Assembly (NCBI GenBank): GCA_964494085.1
Contig: CAZBQJ010000004.1
Location: 62,001 to 126,000 of the forward strand
DNA: 64,000 nucleotides
Direction: 5' to 3'
From: CAZBQJ01 sp964494085
GTDB lineage: Bacteria; Patescibacteriota; Gracilibacteria; UBA1369
Position numbers and translations under genes: made by a program. The notes under the pieces were generated by a model. It worked only from the letters and a program-made list of their open reading frames with translations, did not search any database and was not told the origin of the DNA. Below, one piece after another: positions 51,591-60,425 of this stretch. Each line of letters starts with the position of its first letter. Position 1 is the first letter of the stretch.

Positions 51591-52976
51591 ATGGCTACAG
51601 AGGAGAATCAATTGGTCAATGAAGCCGATAGAGAAGAGGGAGATGCTTCCAATGAAGGCAGGACTCCGCCTTTTCAAAATCCCAAAGGGGTACATGATAT
51701 CCTGCCGGCTGACCACGAATTTCATACATATATCAAAAAAATCGTGCGCCATCGTTGTCGACAGGCCGGTTTCAAACGCATCACTACGCCTGTTTTTGAA
51801 TACACTGAGGTCTTTAAGCGATCGATCGGTGAAGTGACTGATATCGTCAGTAAAGAGATGTATACTTTTGAGGATCGTAAAGGCCGATCACTGACCTTGA
51901 AGCCGGAAAGCACCGCGGCCATTTGCCGTTCCTATATTCAGCACGGCATGCAGAGTTGGCCACAACCGGTAGAATTATTTTATTATGAGCCTCATTTTCG
52001 TTACGAACGCCCGCAAGCAGGACGTTATCGTCAATTTTGGCAATTCGGCTTTGAGGTAATCGGGGAAACCGATCCGGCTTTGGACGCACAGGCTGTCCTT
52101 TTGGCCCACAAAATTTATCAGGATTTAGGGATAGGCCATACTTTGACACTGCAAATCAATAATATTGGTGATCTGAATTCACGCAAAGTTTATGCAGAAT
52201 CTCTCCGCGATTATTATTTTGGTAAAGAACGTTATCTCTCAGCAGAAGACCGCGTCCGTTTACAGAAAAACCCGCTGCGTATTTTGGATTCCAAACATGA
52301 AGATACAATGATTCTCAATCAATCAGCACCGAAATTTAAGGATTTTATTTCCAAAGAAAGTCAGGAATTTCATGATGAAGTCTTGGAATATTTGACTGAT
52401 CTGGGCATACCTTTTACAGAAAATGAAACCCTGGTGCGAGGATTGGACTACTATAACCAAACTGTTTTTGAATTCTGGGATGAGAAGAAAGGAGCGCAGA
52501 ATTCGGTGGGCGGGGGTGGAAGATATGATGGCTTGATGGAAATGATGGGCGGGGACCCTACTCCGGCGATAGGATTCGCCATGGGAATTGAAAGGATCAT
52601 TGCCCAAATGAAACGAAATAAAGTTCGTGTTCCCAGCAAAGATCAACTACATGTTTTTGTTGCGCAGTTAGGCCGTGCGGCTAAAAAGGCTTGCTTACCC
52701 CTGATTAATGAATTACGTGAAAGAGGAGTCAGAACAATGGGGGCACTTGGCAAAGGAGCAATTAAAAATCAGCTAAAAATCGCTGACCGGTTTAAAGTTC
52801 CTTATTGTGTTTTGATTGGTCTGACCGAAGTCCGTGAAGGAACGGCAATTGTTCGTGACATGGTTAAAGGTAGCCAGAAAACTGTAAAAATGTCTGAAGT
52901 AGTTCCAGAAATTGTTAAAAGAATCGGACCGGCAGAATTGGATTCCTATAATCCTAAAGACCCAATTGATGACTGA
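51591..52976 (+). CDS. hisS: Histidyl-tRNA synthetase
   Basis: Class II synthetase charging tRNA-His, 461 residues. Motif 1 is GVHDILPADHEFH, motif 2 FRYERPQAGRYRQFWQFGFE, the histidine-specific segment LVRGLDYYNQTVFEF, and motif 3 AIGFAMGIERI. The anticodon-binding domain is complete. Its stop overlaps the next ATG by eight bases. Confidence 0.96.
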   Translation: MATEENQLVNEADREEGDASNEGRTPPFQNPKGVHDILPADHEFHTYIKKIVRHRCRQAGFKRITTPVFEYTEVFKRSIGEVTDIVSKEMYTFEDRKGRSLTLKPESTAAICRSYIQHGMQSWPQPVELFYYEPHFRYERPQAGRYRQFWQFGFEVIGETDPALDAQAVLLAHKIYQDLGIGHTLTLQINNIGDLNSRKVYAESLRDYYFGKERYLSAEDRVRLQKNPLRILDSKHEDTMILNQSAPKFKDFISKESQEFHDEVLEYLTDLGIPFTENETLVRGLDYYNQTVFEFWDEKKGAQNSVGGGGRYDGLMEMMGGDPTPAIGFAMGIERIIAQMKRNKVRVPSKDQLHVFVAQLGRAAKKACLPLINELRERGVRTMGALGKGAIKNQLKIADRFKVPYCVLIGLTEVREGTAIVRDMVKGSQKTVKMSEVVPEIVKRIGPAELDSYNPKDPIDD

Positions 52977-53370
52977 TGCCACTAAAAAACCGACTCCTCC
53001 CCAAAAATGGGAATTGTATTTGAAGATTTTTTTAGCTGTGGCGGTATTGTTGGCGATGGGGAAATTTTTATTGGACCAAAATAACTCTTCCGGGACAACG
53101 ACAAACAGGGATGATTTTGCTAAATGCTTGAATGACCAAGGGACAATCATGTATGGTGTGGACACCTGCGAGTTTTGTCAGATTCAGAAAAGAATGTTCG
53201 GATCCAGTTTCGAAAAAATCAACTATGTAAATTGTGATTTTGACAAGCAAATTTGCCAGGAAAAACGTATTACCGCCTACCCGGTTTGGCAGATCAGTGA
53301 TAAGCTGTTCCCTGGGATTGAAACTTTTGATCAATTAGCTAAAGCCACAGGCTGTGTGGCGCCAAAATAA
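52969..53370 (+). CDS. Membrane-anchored thioredoxin-fold protein (CxxC)
   Basis: A 133-residue protein with one membrane anchor (about residues 16-37) and a small thioredoxin-like domain whose active site is DTCEFC. ATG at 52969 is preferred over the longer frame from 52912, which lies within hisS. The protein should sit outside the membrane and form or isomerise disulfides. It leads a series with the DsbA-like gene, the SLH gene and a lipoprotein. Domain type is sound; direction of the redox reaction is unknown. Confidence 0.78.
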   Translation: MTDATKKPTPPQKWELYLKIFLAVAVLLAMGKFLLDQNNSSGTTTNRDDFAKCLNDQGTIMYGVDTCEFCQIQKRMFGSSFEKINYVNCDFDKQICQEKRITAYPVWQISDKLFPGIETFDQLAKATGCVAPK

Positions 53371-53387
53371 AAATTTAAATATTAACT

Positions 53388-54566
53388 ATGCCTACGAAAA
53401 AAACAACCAAGAAAGTTACCAAGAAAACTACCAAAAGAACAACCCGCAAGTCGCCAAAAGCAAATTTAGTGGAAAGTAAACTTGAATCAGCGGTGCAGGA
53501 GAAATTGGAAACTGGAGAGCGTTCAGGTAAATCAAAGCCAAATAAAAAGACTCAATTCCCATGGTGGGGACTGATTTCACTTTTGCTGGTTTTAATTTTC
53601 GGATCGGTGCTGCTTTATCAATACAACAATGATTTTCGAAATAATCTAGGTCAGATGGTCAATTCGACAGGTCTCTTTAAGATGCCTGTAACTGAGGAGA
53701 AAGTGGTTGAAGAACCTTTCCAGATGAATTTGGATATTGTTTATAATGCCGCAGACAGCAAAATGAAATCTACTATTGATACTTACATTACCAATATTGA
53801 GAAAAACTTGGCCAATACAAAGGTTACTCCCGTCTGGCATGATAAGAATTCTCCAGAAGGGCAGGCAATGATTAGTAAACTGGAAGCAAAATTCTTACCG
53901 ATCTTCACTACTGATCAAAATATCCAAAAACACCCACAGTATTCTATGTTTGCCGCAGCCATCACAGTTAAAAATGGCATTTACCAATTCCAAGCTGAAG
54001 GTATGGAATATTTGACTCTTCCTGAGGCTGGAGATGCCAGATATATAGGAGCGGCTCCGGACAAAGCCAAGGTAAGAATTATAGAATACTCCAGTATGAC
54101 TTGTGAATACTGCAAGATGATGCACCCAATCCTGGAAAAGATTGCCAAAAAATACAGTAAAGAGGTTAGCTGGATTATCAAAAACTATGATCGAGGAGGT
54201 TTGGATTCAGTGCTGGAACAGGCAGTAGAGTGTGCCGGTGATGAAAATAGATTTGACCAGATGATTACCGAGATGTACGACCGACAGAATGATATTTTTG
54301 CAGCACTGCAAGCAACTAAAGACGTGGAAGCAGAAACTTATAATCAGATCAAGATTTCCGCTAAAAATGTAGGGGCAAATGCCGATAAGGTGGAAGCCTG
54401 TGTGAAGGCTGGGACTTATGCGGACAAAGTCGCTAAACAAACTGCTGAAGGTTTGGAATTCGGTGTAGTAGGCACTCCCGGCTTCTTTATAAATGACAAA
54501 TTTATCGGAGGCGCCATGGAAGAAGGTGCATTTACCAAATTGATTGAAGACGAATTAAGTAAATAA
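53388..54566 (+). CDS. Membrane-anchored DsbA-like thiol oxidoreductase
   Basis: A 392-residue protein. A Lys/Thr-rich cytoplasmic start (TTKKVTKKTTKRTTRKSPKAN-like, ~50 residues) precedes one membrane helix (~63-82), a linker and a DsbA-type domain from ~225 with TCEYC as the active site and FGVVGTPGFFIN as the cis-Pro loop. It would form disulfides in exported proteins. Only 17 bases separate it from the CxxC protein, so both belong to one unit. Confidence 0.85.
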   Translation: MPTKKTTKKVTKKTTKRTTRKSPKANLVESKLESAVQEKLETGERSGKSKPNKKTQFPWWGLISLLLVLIFGSVLLYQYNNDFRNNLGQMVNSTGLFKMPVTEEKVVEEPFQMNLDIVYNAADSKMKSTIDTYITNIEKNLANTKVTPVWHDKNSPEGQAMISKLEAKFLPIFTTDQNIQKHPQYSMFAAAITVKNGIYQFQAEGMEYLTLPEAGDARYIGAAPDKAKVRIIEYSSMTCEYCKMMHPILEKIAKKYSKEVSWIIKNYDRGGLDSVLEQAVECAGDENRFDQMITEMYDRQNDIFAALQATKDVEAETYNQIKISAKNVGANADKVEACVKAGTYADKVAKQTAEGLEFGVVGTPGFFINDKFIGGAMEEGAFTKLIEDELSK

Positions 54567-54585
54567 AATCCTCTAACTCTCGGCC

Positions 54586-55974
54586 TTGAATAAAAAAATT
54601 CTGGCAGCCGGTCTAGTCATCTGCAGTATTGCCGGTTCGATGACGGCACTGGCAGCCAACAGTCCGTTTCCCGATGTACCGGCAGATAGTCAATCTGCCG
54701 CAGCGATCATTTTTTTGAAAGGTAAAGGGATTATTTCCGGATATAGTGATGGGACTTTTCAGCCGGATAATACTATTAACCGGGCTGAGGCCTTGAAATT
54801 GGTTTTCCTGGCTCGCCAGTCTTTGGGAATCAGGACCAGCGCTGCCGCCTCAGCCGATTTCCCCGATGTGAAAGCCAGTGACTGGTTTTATGATTATGTA
54901 AACGAGGCGGCAGCGCTGGGTGTGGTCAAAGGCTATGATGATGGGAAATTTAAACCGGCCAATGAAATAACTGCAGCTGAAAGTTCGAAAATAATTTATA
55001 GTGGGCTAATCCCCGACTTTGCTCCTGAAACGGTGACTGTTTCGCCTTTTACTGATGTGCAGTTAGACGATTGGCAAGCGCCTTATTTGGATTATGGTAA
55101 AAAGAAGCAATTCATAGAAGCGAAAGCTGATGGAAGTTATGATCCAAGCAGGGCAATCAGTAGAGCGGACTTTGCCGAAGAAGTATATAGAGTGCTTTAT
55201 GCTCAAAGTAATAAACTCGATTTATTTCCTCTCAATCAGGATTGGCCATATTGCAATAATTATCAACAGGGGTACAAGATAAAACGACCATTTTCCTGGG
55301 ACACTATAGTCGCTGGAAAACAAATGATTTTTTGGAAAAGAGATATCGCCAATGGCCAGGTAAGCTTTGCCAGGATTTATCCAAACAGTGGAGTGGCGAT
55401 CGTAGCACTGGACGACAATCCCAATCATTTGCATTTGGAGGATTATCTCAAACAGATAGAATATGGTAGTGGGTCGAGCAAACAGATTATCTCGTTGAAT
55501 GGCTTACCATATGCCTCGGTATTCATTGAACAAAGTGGACTCCAGGACAATTACTTTGAGATGCCCAATGGGAAAATACTGATTATCTATACACAAGTTG
55601 GTGATGGAATATTAAATGCTCAACTGAAAAATGAATTGCGCTATATCATCGCCAGTGTGCGGGAATCAAGCGGAGCAAGTGATGGTTTGAGTTGTTTGAT
55701 TGAGCAAACTTCAGTCCCGATGAAGACAACTCCAGATAGTTCCTCTCCAGATCAAATCAAAGCCAATGTCCTAAAATTGGTGCTGACTGATGGCAAGGCT
55801 GACGCTGCTTTGGGACAAGTCAGTGATGAAGTGTTGATTGAGACGGATTCAATTGGTATTGGAACTGGTCCGGTCGACTATTATTATTCTGCGAGCATAG
55901 ATTTAACTATGAAGATTGACCGCGATTCTGCTACATTATTGGCAACAAAAGTTGGTAAAACCACAGCATTTTAG
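54586..55974 (+). CDS. SLH-domain protein with C-terminal PsbP-like region
   Basis: A 462-residue exported protein. TTG at 54586 starts a signal peptide (to ~residue 23). Three S-layer homology units follow (SPFPDVPADSQSAAAIIFLK, FPDVKASDWFYDYV, FTDVQLDDWQAPYLDYG), then a C-terminal ~250-residue beta-rich region of unknown type beginning KIKRPFSWDT. It follows the DsbA-like gene by 19 bases, suggesting co-expression with its folding machinery. Confidence 0.82.
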   Translation: MNKKILAAGLVICSIAGSMTALAANSPFPDVPADSQSAAAIIFLKGKGIISGYSDGTFQPDNTINRAEALKLVFLARQSLGIRTSAAASADFPDVKASDWFYDYVNEAAALGVVKGYDDGKFKPANEITAAESSKIIYSGLIPDFAPETVTVSPFTDVQLDDWQAPYLDYGKKKQFIEAKADGSYDPSRAISRADFAEEVYRVLYAQSNKLDLFPLNQDWPYCNNYQQGYKIKRPFSWDTIVAGKQMIFWKRDIANGQVSFARIYPNSGVAIVALDDNPNHLHLEDYLKQIEYGSGSSKQIISLNGLPYASVFIEQSGLQDNYFEMPNGKILIIYTQVGDGILNAQLKNELRYIIASVRESSGASDGLSCLIEQTSVPMKTTPDSSSPDQIKANVLKLVLTDGKADAALGQVSDEVLIETDSIGIGTGPVDYYYSASIDLTMKIDRDSATLLATKVGKTTAF

Positions 55975-55983
55975 ATTAATACT

Positions 55984-56265
55984 ATGAAGAAATTATTGAT
56001 ATTAACGTTGGCGACTCTGACCTTGCTCACTTTGGCAGGCTGTCAAAACGAACAATCGGATCAGAATCTACAGGATAATACTGCTAACAATTCTGACTCA
56101 AGCAATTCCAAAGACTATGTTGACCATGGACTGCCTTATTCTGCTGGACCTGCTGCAGCTCCTGCTGTGAACGGACCTACCAGTGCACCACCGGAATCCA
56201 CCCAAGCACAAGCTGTCACCACTGATGAAAATATTCGCCTGACTTTACCTAGAAAAACCGAATAA
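55984..56265 (+). CDS. Small lipoprotein
   Basis: 93 residues with a signal peptide ending in the lipobox LAGC (Cys20). The mature part is Ser/Asn/Pro/Ala-rich and probably disordered. It is the last gene of the redox/SLH cluster, ten bases after the SLH gene. Function unknown. Confidence 0.68.
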   Translation: MKKLLILTLATLTLLTLAGCQNEQSDQNLQDNTANNSDSSNSKDYVDHGLPYSAGPAAAPAVNGPTSAPPESTQAQAVTTDENIRLTLPRKTE

Positions 56266-56266
56266 G

Positions 56267-57616
56267 TTACTCTTCAAATTTATAGAGGGTACCGGGGTTA
56301 ATTGTTTTGGGAGATTTGGATTTTTTGGAGATAGTCTTGGACTCCGGACTGCTCTCAGCAGGAGTTTCTTTGCTTAGAGATTTTTTTAACTCAACTTTTA
56401 CCGGCTCGATGGGAGTCTTTTTAGGATGATGTGTAGCAGTGCCTGCAGATTCTTCCTCGACTATATTCAATCTTTTGGCCTGAAATTCCTTGATTTTATC
56501 AATCACCCTTTGGCCATGTGTCTCATAAGTAGCGTCTTTGATACGGAAACCGGCGGCCTTGGCATGACCACCTCCACCAAAAAAAGCGGCAATTTCACTG
56601 GCATCAACTCCCTCGGCAATTGTTCTGATACTTCCAGATAGTAAACCGGGCTCTTTTTCCTTCAGTAACAAAATTATATCAGTGTCGGGAGCATTGGACA
56701 TCAATTCATCGATGATGCCGCCGGTTTCATCTGCTTTACTACCTGTTTCCAGTAAATCCGTTTTGGTAATAGAGGACCAGAGAAAGCGATGTGGTTTATC
56801 GATGCGAATATTGGAAAGCACTCGTCCCCATAAACGTAGAGTGGAAAGTTGTTTGGTTTTGAAGATATGCTGAATAATTTCCTGTTGCCTGGCTCCCCTT
56901 TTAATCAGCTTGGCGGAGTTGGCGAAAGATTTGGGGTTGGTATTGGCATTTTGAAATGAACCGGTATCGGTAATTACTCCGGCCAACAATAACGTGGCGA
57001 TGTCTTCGTCGATGATTTCCTGGCCGGAGTGGTCTTCCATGGCTTCCAACAGGCCTAAAACCATTTCGGTAGTGGCGGAGCTCATTACATCGACATAATT
57101 GATTAAACCAAAACGTTCATTGGAAGCATGGTGATCGATATTAATAACCGGAATCTCACTAAATAACTTCACATTGTCTTCGTAAAACCGGCCGAGCTGT
57201 TGAGGGGAAGCGGTATCAACCGTTAAAATCAAATCGTAACGATGAGGCCCAGAAGAAAAACTGACCTGATCAGAGCTAAAACGCCCATTTTTGGCAGTAA
57301 GAATAATATTCACTTTATTTTCCTCAACTTGACTCTGCAATGAGGCCAGCTCGGCCTTTGCTGTATCGAGGGTAATGATAAAATCCGGGTTTGGAGTAAA
57401 TTCATCAACGATTGAGTTGATCATAGGGAGAAATTGGAAAGCCTCGGGAATGGGATCAGCACAAACGACTGTAGAAGTCTTATTGATTTTGCGTAAAGCC
57501 AAATACAAAGCAACTGCACTTCCCAATGAATCTCCATCCGGAGGACTGGAAGGCATGATCAGAATACTCTGAGCCTGGTCGATCAATTTAATAATTTGGG
57601 ATTCAATATTGTTCAT
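56267..57616 (-). CDS. DHH/DHHA1-family phosphoesterase (NrnA-like)
   Basis: A 449-residue protein of the oligoribonuclease/pAp-phosphatase/exopolyphosphatase-like group. Metal ligands: PPDGDSLGSA, VINIDHHASN and TDTGSFQN; the DHHA1 domain ends with FGGGGHAKAAGF. The C-terminal ~80 residues (Lys/Ser/Pro-rich) are an extension not needed for catalysis. Likely substrates are short RNA oligomers, or cyclic-dinucleotide breakdown products; the sequence does not decide. Confidence 0.88.
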   Translation of the reverse strand: MNNIESQIIKLIDQAQSILIMPSSPPDGDSLGSAVALYLALRKINKTSTVVCADPIPEAFQFLPMINSIVDEFTPNPDFIITLDTAKAELASLQSQVEENKVNIILTAKNGRFSSDQVSFSSGPHRYDLILTVDTASPQQLGRFYEDNVKLFSEIPVINIDHHASNERFGLINYVDVMSSATTEMVLGLLEAMEDHSGQEIIDEDIATLLLAGVITDTGSFQNANTNPKSFANSAKLIKRGARQQEIIQHIFKTKQLSTLRLWGRVLSNIRIDKPHRFLWSSITKTDLLETGSKADETGGIIDELMSNAPDTDIILLLKEKEPGLLSGSIRTIAEGVDASEIAAFFGGGGHAKAAGFRIKDATYETHGQRVIDKIKEFQAKRLNIVEEESAGTATHHPKKTPIEPVKVELKKSLSKETPAESSPESKTISKKSKSPKTINPGTLYKFEE

Positions 57617-57697
57617 CAGCTGAAATTAGCAATCTGTATATTATAGAATGAAACTGCATTTTTGTAAATGAAGATATACTTCATTCGATGAAAGCTA

Positions 57698-60376
57698 CTA
57701 TCCCCAAAGATAATTCTTTATTTGTTGCTTCCAAGAATACATTGGCAAGTCTTTTTTGGTGTAAACAAAATCGTTTTCACTCAGAGGTATTCTGGTGTTG
57801 GGAGACTGATTCTCTGAAGGTTGTGGGATTTGTGGAGAAAGCGGTTTTGAGATCGGGCTTGCTTTAACAGGATCAGCTTTAGGTTGGCCGAGACCAAAGA
57901 AGGACTTGAAACGTTGAACGGTTCGAGAAATGACGCCTGACTTTGGCTGAGTTGTAGGTAGTTGAAGCGGAGATTGATTGTAGCCATCAGGCTGGATAAA
58001 GACATTGTTAAAGATTGGTCCAGAAGTGGACGGAGCTGAGGCCGGTTTTGGGGGGACAGGCTTGGTTTCTTTGATTTCTACAGTATGTTTGAGTGCTTGA
58101 TTGAGATAATTGTTGGCGCCGGGAGTACCGAAACACCAAGCTCGCTGCATATATGTAATTCCTGATCTGGCATCAGTGTCCTGATAGGTGTTTTTCACTT
58201 CAGTAAGACGATCACAAGTGGCTTGTTTAATCATATCGAAGTCATTATAAGGAACCAGCTTCTGAGGATCAGTTTCATTCTGCATGCGGCGACCGGCTTC
58301 CAGATAGGCTTGATAAAAGGTTGGGGCGGCTACTTTCATTTTGGATAGAGCAGGATTGGTTTCAGGGTTGATATTTGGAGCATAACCTTTGACAGAAGCG
58401 GAAGTGACATACTTTAATGGGGCTTGAAAAGCAGCGAAAAACTGATTTCCACCAATATCAATTCCACGAGAATCCCATTTACCGGTGGTTTTAAAATTTT
58501 GTAAGGCTCGCTGATGATTGCGGAAAAACTTGACCACCCACTGATTTTTAATATTCTGCTTGAGAGCCTGGTTTAAGAAAGCCTCCATGATGGCGATTCT
58601 CTGTTCAAGGACTGGTTCTTCACCACTGAGAGCGTTCAAACCGGATTTTTGGGCAGACTGCAGGTCTGCAGGACTTTGGAAATAATCAATTTTGACCTGG
58701 CCGGAAATATCCTTGATCATAGAAACCAAGCCAGTCGAAAGTTTGATCGACTGCAAATATTTTTTATATTCGGGGTGATCGACATCAATTTTAAAAATTC
58801 CTTTTTCGGCTTCGACTGTTGTTTCAGCCTTTTTTTCTGTAGCAATGGTCTGATCCGCAATATTCGAAGAAACTGTAGGTTTGGCTGAGGCGGAAGCTGC
58901 TGTAGAGGGAAGATCCGTAGAACTCTGATCATTGGAATGGCCGGGAAAATAGTTGATTCCGCCGGCTACCCCAGCGATGCTCAAAGCCCCGGCTAGAGCC
59001 CATAATAATGATTTTCTGGTGGAAGATCTGACTGTAGTTGGAGTGGTAGCCGGCTTTTTTGGTTCTATCGGAAGACTATTTGGAAGGCTTGGCGACCGGT
59101 CTTCAGAGATTGATGGAAGGTTTTCAGAAATTGGTGGACGATTGCCAGTGAGAACTTGCTGGTGACCAAACTTGGACCCCTCTTGCTCCACCCACTCCTT
59201 AGTAAATACACCTAAGGTTTTTGGAGGTTCCGGCGGCTGAGGAATGGGCGGTTGAGTAACGATGATTGGTTCCAAAACTTTGGGTTTATAATCACTACCC
59301 GGTCTGATCACTGGTAAACCGGCCGCCAGATTTGATTCTGCTGTAAACGCAGCGCCAAGAAAGGACGGTCCCGGTGCTGAGGCTGAGGCTGTTGCAGGAG
59401 AGGCAAGGTCTTCAAGCCTGACAATAACCGAGGGCTGTTCAGTCTCGATAAAGACAGGATTTGGCGACTTTTCAGTGAGACTTTCAGTAGTCTGGTCGGC
59501 TGGTTTGGATCGGGAAATAGCGTTGTATAATGCTCTATTTCTTACCGCTGTGGTTTCCTCCTGATTTTGATTAAACAGATCGGTCAAGCCGGACAAAGAA
59601 CCAATAGCAGCATCGCCGGGGATATTGACTGAGTGGGCGGCTCCTGCCTGACGCAAAGCCTCCTCCGATTCTAAACCGATACCCGGCATCGTTTTGGACC
59701 GATGTCCGGATGGCCCTGTTTGTTGGGCTTTCAAAGCGTGTGTTGGTGGTAAAAAGCAGCGGTCGGTTTTCCTCCCGCCGGTTTCTTTATTTTCTATATC
59801 ATTAGTCGCGACTGTGGCTGGAGCGAGTCGAGGACATTGTGAAGTTTCTGATGATTCCGGAGTGGTGATCAGCCCGTAACTTACGGTGATTGACCTTTTT
59901 TGCGGAGGCTTTTCTAATGTCTTTTGGGAGGCTATGATCTCTTGGTAGACAGCCATTAAACTAGCTCCATATTCCAAAACACTGGAAGCTTCCTGACCAT
60001 GTTTACCTAACAATCGGACAAATTGATCACCCAATTGCAAGGCCTGCATTTCACTGTCGATTTTTTCTAAAATAGTACGACAATGCTTTATATAATCAAA
60101 AGCGGCCGACTTTTGTTCGATACCGAGATGCCCATATTGACCGATAGTCAGGGTCATGGTTTTAAGGACATCGGACAATGTGCTAATCATGTACTGAGGC
60201 TCATAGATTGAACAAGCTACAGCAAATTCGCGTAATATTTCTGTGGTGGGCTGGACAAAATCTCCGCTTGACCAGAGGATCTGGTCCTTTTCAAATTTAG
60301 TGGAGAGACCAACTACTTCTTTGGCCAACTGCCGCGAAATACTGTGCATTTCATTGTGATCGTCTAAACGGTCCAT
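57698..60376 (-). CDS. Giant single-pass protein of unknown family
   Basis: 892 residues. Residues ~1-160 are a helical soluble region. A Pro/Ser/Thr-rich disordered stretch follows. One clear membrane helix lies at about 452-475 (KSLLWALAGALSIAGVAGGI). The last ~400 residues are outside: a conserved-looking helical domain (DQTIATEKKAE..., MKVAAPTFYQAYLEAGRR) and another Pro/Ser-rich tail. No known catalytic motif. Shares its strand with recJ and miaA upstream, but a 49-base gap separates it from recJ. Function unknown. Confidence 0.7.
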   Translation of the reverse strand: MDRLDDHNEMHSISRQLAKEVVGLSTKFEKDQILWSSGDFVQPTTEILREFAVACSIYEPQYMISTLSDVLKTMTLTIGQYGHLGIEQKSAAFDYIKHCRTILEKIDSEMQALQLGDQFVRLLGKHGQEASSVLEYGASLMAVYQEIIASQKTLEKPPQKRSITVSYGLITTPESSETSQCPRLAPATVATNDIENKETGGRKTDRCFLPPTHALKAQQTGPSGHRSKTMPGIGLESEEALRQAGAAHSVNIPGDAAIGSLSGLTDLFNQNQEETTAVRNRALYNAISRSKPADQTTESLTEKSPNPVFIETEQPSVIVRLEDLASPATASASAPGPSFLGAAFTAESNLAAGLPVIRPGSDYKPKVLEPIIVTQPPIPQPPEPPKTLGVFTKEWVEQEGSKFGHQQVLTGNRPPISENLPSISEDRSPSLPNSLPIEPKKPATTPTTVRSSTRKSLLWALAGALSIAGVAGGINYFPGHSNDQSSTDLPSTAASASAKPTVSSNIADQTIATEKKAETTVEAEKGIFKIDVDHPEYKKYLQSIKLSTGLVSMIKDISGQVKIDYFQSPADLQSAQKSGLNALSGEEPVLEQRIAIMEAFLNQALKQNIKNQWVVKFFRNHQRALQNFKTTGKWDSRGIDIGGNQFFAAFQAPLKYVTSASVKGYAPNINPETNPALSKMKVAAPTFYQAYLEAGRRMQNETDPQKLVPYNDFDMIKQATCDRLTEVKNTYQDTDARSGITYMQRAWCFGTPGANNYLNQALKHTVEIKETKPVPPKPASAPSTSGPIFNNVFIQPDGYNQSPLQLPTTQPKSGVISRTVQRFKSFFGLGQPKADPVKASPISKPLSPQIPQPSENQSPNTRIPLSENDFVYTKKDLPMYSWKQQIKNYLWG

Positions 60377-60425
60377 TTTTGTAGATTAAGAGAAGAGCCG
60401 AGATTAACTAAAAAAGACGGAATTG

